Shown here in pieces: positions 58,061-64,000 of a stretch of DNA of 64,000 bases; position 1 is the first letter of the stretch; each line of letters begins with the position of its first letter. The DNA lies in the NCBI GenBank assembly GCA_017165825.1, contig CM029387.1, forward strand, positions 16,479,311-16,543,310, written 5' to 3'. A program made the position numbers and the translations under genes. This stretch comes from Hepsetus odoe. Its lineage: Eukaryota; Chordata; Actinopteri; Characiformes; Hepsetidae. Below the pieces are notes generated by a model. It was not told the DNA's origin, ran no database searches, and worked only from the letters and a program-made list of their open reading frames with translations.

Positions 58061-59570
58061 TAACAGTTGTGTTAATATATTTTAAGCATAAAAAATGCTT
58101 TTTGAACAATCACAATACAGGGTAGCCACTCAGGACAGTGCTGCATGTAACTTAAACACACTCCCATCTGCCATATATGGCAATTAACCTGCAAAAAGAT
58201 CATTTTGAATCACTGTTCGTGTTACAAAACACAATTCATGTATACATGTTCACCTGTCCAGCCTAAAGGCCCTTCAAGATAAAGTTATAAGGAGTGTTTC
58301 AGTTGGTCCTACTTTTTGAATGAATATTTAAATAAATACATTTCTTAAGTTTCACTTGAAATTACATGTAGATTTGAGTTACATTCTGTAGTGACAGGTC
58401 TGAATCAGGTCTTTTGACTTTTTTCCTTTGCATTGTACTGTATAAATAAAATAATCTATAATGTGTCGTTACACATGGTACAAATTTTTTGTTAAAAATC
58501 TACACTTTCAAAAGAATTGAGCGTCCTTCATTCCTTTCATTGTGACTTTGTTTTACAAAAGCATGTAAAATCCTTGCAGTTATGTTCATGAGGGAAGGCC
58601 AAACACTGCGTGATGAGTCCCCAAAAAATTCACGCAGCAATATCGTTTTTCTCCAGCAAGATTTTGAACAGACTGCATCACCAACACATCTCTTCACCTC
58701 AGAGAAAAATCTTCATGTTCAATTGATGTATATTTAATTAAATATCTTTTTGTACATATATCACAGAAAAGCTTCTCTTTTAAAGAATCTAAAGCCATTT
58801 TCACATAAAATTGCCAAACTGTGTGCAGGGAATCTGATCTCACTTGCTAGACATAGTTTGTATGGTTAGAGTGAGTGGTGGCACCTGGGTCAAGCATGCA
58901 GGAGCAGTAAGCATGACACGTTCAATGTTAACTGTTGAACTTCACACCAGTCATATGATAATGTTTTCTTTAAGTAGGCTTTAACACGCCTACTCAATCA
59001 CTGTGGATTCTCCAGTAGATGAGCATCTCTATTCACACGTGGAACTGATTGAACACTACATGAATTTTGTAAGAGGGGCCTTGGTAAAGTCTGTTTACAC
59101 CTCTGGGCAACATGTAGAAAAGTCCAGCTTGTCTGAAAGGGACTTGACAAGAATATTACTCGTGTTCCGTCCCATGTTTTTGTGGCCCTCGTGTTGAATG
59201 TGTGTCTATGGTAATGTTTGCCACGTGGTTCTTGCTCCACTTTTGCTCAGACATCATACCCAGCTGTGTCTCATTGTCTTCTCCCTCTGTTCTTATGATG
59301 ATAGAGTATATTTCTGTTTCTTTAAATAAAGTTGTCTGTGCAAACATCCAAGTCCAATGCCTCTCGTCCTTACAATCCAAGTGAGTCTGTTGCCTTTGTA
59401 CTACTAGACAGCATTGAGACTAATGATGTCTCTTAGATCTTACTAGGTAGTTTCTCCAAATCATTTGTTTTATTTGTGCTAAATTATCATTTCTAAAACT
59501 TCTACATTCTACAGTGAAACTTTATGATCCATTTCTTACCATATTACAGATTACTTACCAGATTACAAAA
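58061..59570. other. intergenic, nothing recognised
   Basis: AT-rich with no convincing exon and no identified repeat family. Confidence 0.4.
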
Positions 59571-59578
59571 GGTCTATT

Positions 59579-59830
59579 GGGGCAGCGGTGGCCTAGTGGT
59601 TAGGGAGTTGCCCCTGCATCGGAAGATTGTGGGTTCGATTTCCTCACCAGTAGGTTGCCCTGAGGTACCCTTGAGCAAGGTACCATCCCCGTCACTGGTC
59701 CCTAGGCGCTTTCAATAGCTGCCCCCTGCTGCACGGTGTTTGCATGGGTTAAATGCAGAGGTCCAGTTTCACAGTGTGGTGTGCTTTGACCTTGCAATGA
59801 CAAGGGGTTTCACTTTCACTTTCTTTCTTG
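59579..59830 (+). repeat. tRNA-derived SINE copy, near full length
   Basis: GGGGCAGCGGTGGCCTAGTG head, B box GGTTCGATTTCC, and the tail 'caatgacaaggggtttcact'. Confidence 0.92.
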
Positions 59831-60464
59831 TATTTGACTCATTGTATAATTCATATTTGACTTCTGTTCTAAAAAAATCTTCCATAGATACTGCAGATAA
59901 AGATTAGGTTTGAGTATTATTTTGCTTTTGGCTGCAGATTGAAAATCACTACTTCTACATTGGCTAACAGTGTTTATCTTTGCATGTCACCCTTTTTATA
60001 CATTAAGCATTGACTGTGTTCATTATGTGTACAAAAAGAAATAGCTGTGTCATTGTGAGAGAGAAGGAGTGAGATGCATGAGCTATGGTGCATATTTGGT
60101 TTCTTAATCTTGCTGAATCTGATTTCACAAAGTGGACATAGAAACAGAGGTGTTATGGTCATTGTATATATATTTTATACAGATATTCTGTTTTTTGCAG
60201 CATATTCTGTACCAGCTAATGGGACAGAACATGACAGACCTGCTGTGTCTAATGGGCAAAAAGGTTTTCATTCACATCTATTTCTTTCTTGGATGTCATA
60301 AATTTGTTGAGTAACTGCTGTACATCGGTAAAAACGGCCTTGACCCGGTGAGAGCAGGCTGGCAGCAAACACACTTTAGCTTTCACAGAAACTTGAGAAG
60401 TTAAGAGGTTGTAGTGTAGTATTCTCAAAAGGTATTCTGGATATAATGTAATGTCTTGGATCTT

Positions 60465-61127
60465 CTATTTCTTCTTCTTTCGGCTGCTCCAGTTTAAGGG
60501 TCGCCACAGCAGATAATTCGTTTCCATTTCTGCCTGTCCTCTGCATCTTCCTCCTTCAAACCAACCACCTGCATGTCCTCTCTCACCACATCCATAAACC
60601 TCCTCTTTGGTCTTCCTCTTTTCCTCTTTCCTGGCAGCTCCATCTTCAACATCCTCCTCCTAATCCTCATCTCTCCTCTGGACATGTCCAAACCAACACA
60701 ATCTTACTTCTCTAACTTTGTCTCCAAAATGTCTAACTTGATTTGTCCCTCTAATATTCTCTAATATATTTCTAATCCTGTCCATCCTCGTCACACCCAA
60801 CAAAAACCTCAGCATCTTTAACTCTGACACCTCCAGCTCCGCCTCCTGTCTTTTCGTCAGTGCCAACGTCTCCAACCCATACAACATAGCTGGTCTCACT
60901 ACTGTCCTGTAAACCTGCACTTTTACTCTAGTTGGTACCTGTCTGTCACAAATTACTTCAGCCACTCTTCTCCACCCATTCCAACCTGCCTGCACTCCTT
61001 TCTTCACCTCTCTCCCACACTCACTATTACTCTCTGCTACTAGAGTATATCTCCATCTCTCCAGGTTCTCTTGAAGCTGCTCCCTACTCTCACTACAGAT
61101 TACAATATCATCAGCAAAATGTAACAT
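60465..61127 (-). mobile_element. RTE 3' fragment, minus strand
   Basis: Contains LHFADDIVICSESREQLQEN at its right end, then a deletion joining to ECGREVKKGVQAGWNGWRRV, and the RPKRRFMDVVREDMQVV tail with the 3' end at left ('cggctgctccagtttaaggg'). Truncated and internally deleted. Confidence 0.85.
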
Positions 61128-61489
61128 TTTGGATATAATTTGTTAAATATTTGTCAAAACAGGATTGAATTTGGTACTGATTTGTCTTTGAATACCCCAC
61201 ATGTACATATCTGCCAATCATCTATAAAAACACATTTTAGGCCAAAATTTTCACACAATGGCTTGTGCATCAGGCAGCATAACTATATTATGTAACACTC
61301 TGTGAGGAAGCTTTTAGAGGCATTAAGCTCTTTAGACATCTGGGTCCTATCACCACCACTTTAGATTCTGTGTTTTGTGGGCTAATGTTAGATTGATTAT
61401 GTTACCATTTTTATTTAATCTAAGGTTCTGACATTTTAGATAAAGAACATTAGAATGAAATTCTGCATTAGCTGCATTTCTGTATGTAT

Positions 61490-61715
61490 GGGGGCACCGG
61501 TGTCCTAGTGGTTAGGGAGTTGACCTCAGGATCAGAAGATCATGGGTTCTAATCCCAGACCAGTAGGTTGCCCTGAGGTACCCTTGACAGCCCGACTCAC
61601 TGCTCCCTGGGCACTTTCAATAGCTGCCCCCTGCTGCACGTGCATGGGTAAAATGCAGAGGTGTGTATTTTGTGGTGTTTCACAATGACAAGAGTAGTCA
61701 CTTTCTTTTTTTCTT
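61490..61715 (+). repeat. tRNA-derived SINE copy
   Basis: Head 'gggcaccggtgtcctagtgg', B box GGTTCTAATCCC, tail 'caatgacaagagtagtcact'. Confidence 0.88.
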
Positions 61716-62204
61716 TCACATTATTGCAGTCTAAAAGTAGATTTCTCTGGAGCAGAGCATTTCACGTTAAAACAATTTCTATGAGTTTGTCTGCCTCTTA
61801 ACCATGCAGAAATTTGCCTTTAATTTATTGCAGACTGCTCGAAAGAATTCTCTGTGCAATGTACAGAAGCCTATTGAGATGTTTGTTAGCATGCACTGGT
61901 GAATTTTAGCATCAGTAGGCCTCGCCTTTGCGGCTTATTTTTCATATGCACTCATCTGTTCAGGCAACACTTCAGCGTTTCAGGTATTAAAGATTCGTTT
62001 CTTTCGAGGCAACGAAAATGACATGTGCGGTAAAGCTTGAGTGACGGGGAAAGTAGAGTTAGGTGGGAGGTTTCAGTGTTATCTACAAGCCCGCAATACA
62101 AAGGGAATGATTTTCAGGGCTAATTGGATCATGAAGTGTCAGGTAAGAAATTTGCTGGTGGAATAGAGACATGAATAATGCATCTGACAGCTTTTTATAC
62201 AGGA

Positions 62205-62227
62205 CACACACAGGCACACACACACAG

Positions 62228-62316
<89 letters not shown>
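62205..62316 (+). repeat. (CA)n microsatellite
   Basis: About 44 uninterrupted CA units (62229-62316) after an imperfect ACACAGGCAC start; the longest microsatellite in the window. Confidence 0.97.
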
Positions 62317-62317
<1 letters not shown>

Positions 62318-62614
62318 TAAAACAGACTGAAAGAGAGTGAATTTAAGAGTGCAGTAGGCACTTAAACTGTTTTTTCCTCCCATGATTATAACTGCATAGG
62401 TCAGAAATTAGTATAGGCAGTGACATCTCAAAGGTTGCATTAATCCCTTATATCCAAACACGCTCACATTTATATATGCAAAGCTGATTGGCACCTGAGC
62501 AAAATAAGTTTAAAAAGCTTTTGTGCGGTAAACATTTATTTACTCAGATAACCACTCATTTTAATGAACAAAAATGTACAAAAATACAAATATATATGAT
62601 TTTGCAATGGTAAC

Positions 62615-63012
62615 GAACAGGTCCACAGACAAGGTTGGACAGGAGTCCCAGTGGACAATGATGTTTGCAGATGATATTGTGATCTGTAGCGAGAGTAAGG
62701 AGCAGCTTGAAGAGAACCTGGAGAGATGGAAATACGCTCTAAAGAGGAGCAGAATGAGAGTGAGCAGGCCATGTGGAGGAATTGAAATGCTTGGGATCAA
62801 CAGTTCAGAGTAGCGGCGCGTGCAGAAGAGAGGTGAAGAAGAGAGTGAAGGCAGGTTGGAGTGGGTGGAGAAGAGTGGCAGGAGTGATCTGTGACAGACA
62901 TTTTGGAGACAAAGTTAGAGAAGCAAGGTTGCGTTGGTTTGAACATGTACAGGGAAGAGACGAGAATCATGTTGGAGGAATTATGTTGAGGATAGAGCTT
63001 GCTTCATCCAGT
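62615..63012 (+). mobile_element. RTE fragment, plus strand
   Basis: MMFADDIVICSESKEQLEEN, then LKCLGSTVQSSGACRREVKK, then a deletion to HFGDKVREARLRWFEHVQGR. Internally deleted. Confidence 0.85.
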
Positions 63013-63296
63013 TAAATCAGGTGCTGCTGGAGGAAGCACACAGTTTACTGTGTTATCGCTCATCAAAATTTGGAAGCTGACTTATGTTCTTAACACCAGT
63101 TCTTAAGATATCAACTACTTTAAAAAATACATTCTTTTCCCTTTCTGCTGAATTTATCTCTATATTTGGATTTATTCTGATATATATATATGTAAACTTG
63201 CCTAATTCAACAGTTTTAAAGAATTTGCATTGCACTATACTTTGTATGTATATTCTCTTGGTTTCACTTTAGGCGAATATACATAAACCAAAGCAG

Positions 63297-63515
63297 CGGG
63301 GCAGCGGTGGCCCAGTGGTCAGAAGGTCATGGGCTCGAATCAGACCAGTAAGTTGCCCTGAGGTACCTTTAAGGCAAGGTACCATCCCCATCACTGCTCC
63401 CCGAGTGTTTTGATTAGCTGCCCCCTGTGTGTGTATGGGTTAAATGTAGAAGAGTTATGTAGAGGGCTCACTGTGTGCTTTGCTGTGTTTCACAATGACT
63501 TTCAATTAAAGTGAC
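63297..63515 (+). repeat. tRNA-derived SINE copy
   Basis: Head 'ggggcagcggtggcccagtg' with part of the tRNA arm deleted; body 'ttgccctgaggtacctttaa'; tail ends near 'cacaatgactttca'. Confidence 0.85.
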
Positions 63516-63589
63516 TCAGTGTTCAGTTGCGTTTGACTAATTTGTTCTGTACATCCCTCATCCCTCAGTCAAACTGAGATCTGGGGAAT

Positions 63590-63880
63590 TAGGAGAATTA
63601 CGACTTTGTCCTGTTTCTCAAAGCATTTCTGAGCAGCTCCAGGGGTTTAACAGGGGCAAGAGGAAACAGCATTATTGCAATGAAGAGGTGTAGTTGGCCT
63701 GCAACAATGTTTAGGTAGGTGGCACTTGTCAAAGTAACATCCACATAAATACCATAACTCAAGGTTTCACAGCAGATCCCTTCAGTGCCCAGAGCAACAC
63801 TCAGCCTCCACTGGCTTGCCTTCTTCCCACATACACCAGGCCCTCCACATGATAAAACCTCATTCATCTACGTTCATACA
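63590..63880 (-). mobile_element. Tc1-like transposase fragment, minus strand
   Basis: The minus-strand open segment includes GIYVDVTLTSATYLNIVAGQ, then LHLFIA, similar to the 'YLNIVADQVHPFM' core of Tc1 transposases. The flanks lack the remaining DDE motifs within the window. Confidence 0.4.
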
Positions 63881-64000
63881 AATCTCTCACTACCCATTCT
63901 CCTATACTATCCGTGGAGATGGTAGTCACCATCACGTTTTCATAAACTATAAGCAAGGAAAAAAGGTTTTTCTTGGTTCATTTTCTGCCTGTTGTCATTT

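Noticed and set aside
58500..58697. 65-codon minus-strand frame with several cysteines
   Set aside because: Short, no splice context and no recognised family.
62083..62313. Cys/Val repeat protein frame on the minus strand
   Set aside because: Direct translation of the (CA)n microsatellite.

Overview
The window is vertebrate nuclear DNA, almost certainly from a ray-finned (teleost) fish. Genes are split into short exons with GT/AG borders, introns are AT-rich, and the sequence between genes is full of teleost-style transposons: RTE, L2/Rex-like LINE tails, Tc1 elements and tRNA-derived SINEs. There is no bacterial, viral or organellar gene layout. Species cannot be fixed from the sequence alone.

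Three protein genes can be assembled. (1) About 0.2-8.9 kb, plus strand: the 3' five coding exons of a sickle-tail/p140Cap family gene, best matching KIAA1217. (2) 13.1-27.6 kb, minus strand: a complete 20-exon paxip1 (PTIP) gene. It encodes a predicted 1138-residue protein with six BRCT domains and a very glutamine-rich middle, including 34 consecutive glutamines. All 20 exons join in frame with no internal stop. (3) 47.86-53.04 kb, plus strand: a complete two-exon htr5a gene for the 5-HT5A serotonin receptor (342 residues). KIAA1217 and paxip1 are tail to tail. paxip1 and htr5a are head to head, the arrangement I recall from human 7q36.

The sequence between KIAA1217 and paxip1 (about 9.9-11.8 kb) has few recognisable repeats and is dense in TAATTA-type and octamer motifs. 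It is the best candidate here for conserved cis-regulatory DNA. In contrast, the 20 kb between paxip1 and htr5a is a transposon landing zone. It holds a LINE tail inserted in a purine-rich tract, a scrambled RTE composite, most of the SINE copies, a degenerate minisatellite broken by a SINE, a deleted Tc1 element and a nearly full-length but inactive RTE element. The htr5a intron holds a Tc1 element with both inverted repeats. Beyond htr5a (53-64 kb) there are only degraded Tc1, RTE, LINE and SINE relics and microsatellites.

I found no sign of a previously undescribed gene system. The most useful leads are the expanded polyglutamine tract in paxip1, the candidate regulatory cluster, an isolated exon-like segment at 34.8 kb, and the KIAA1217-paxip1 junction.
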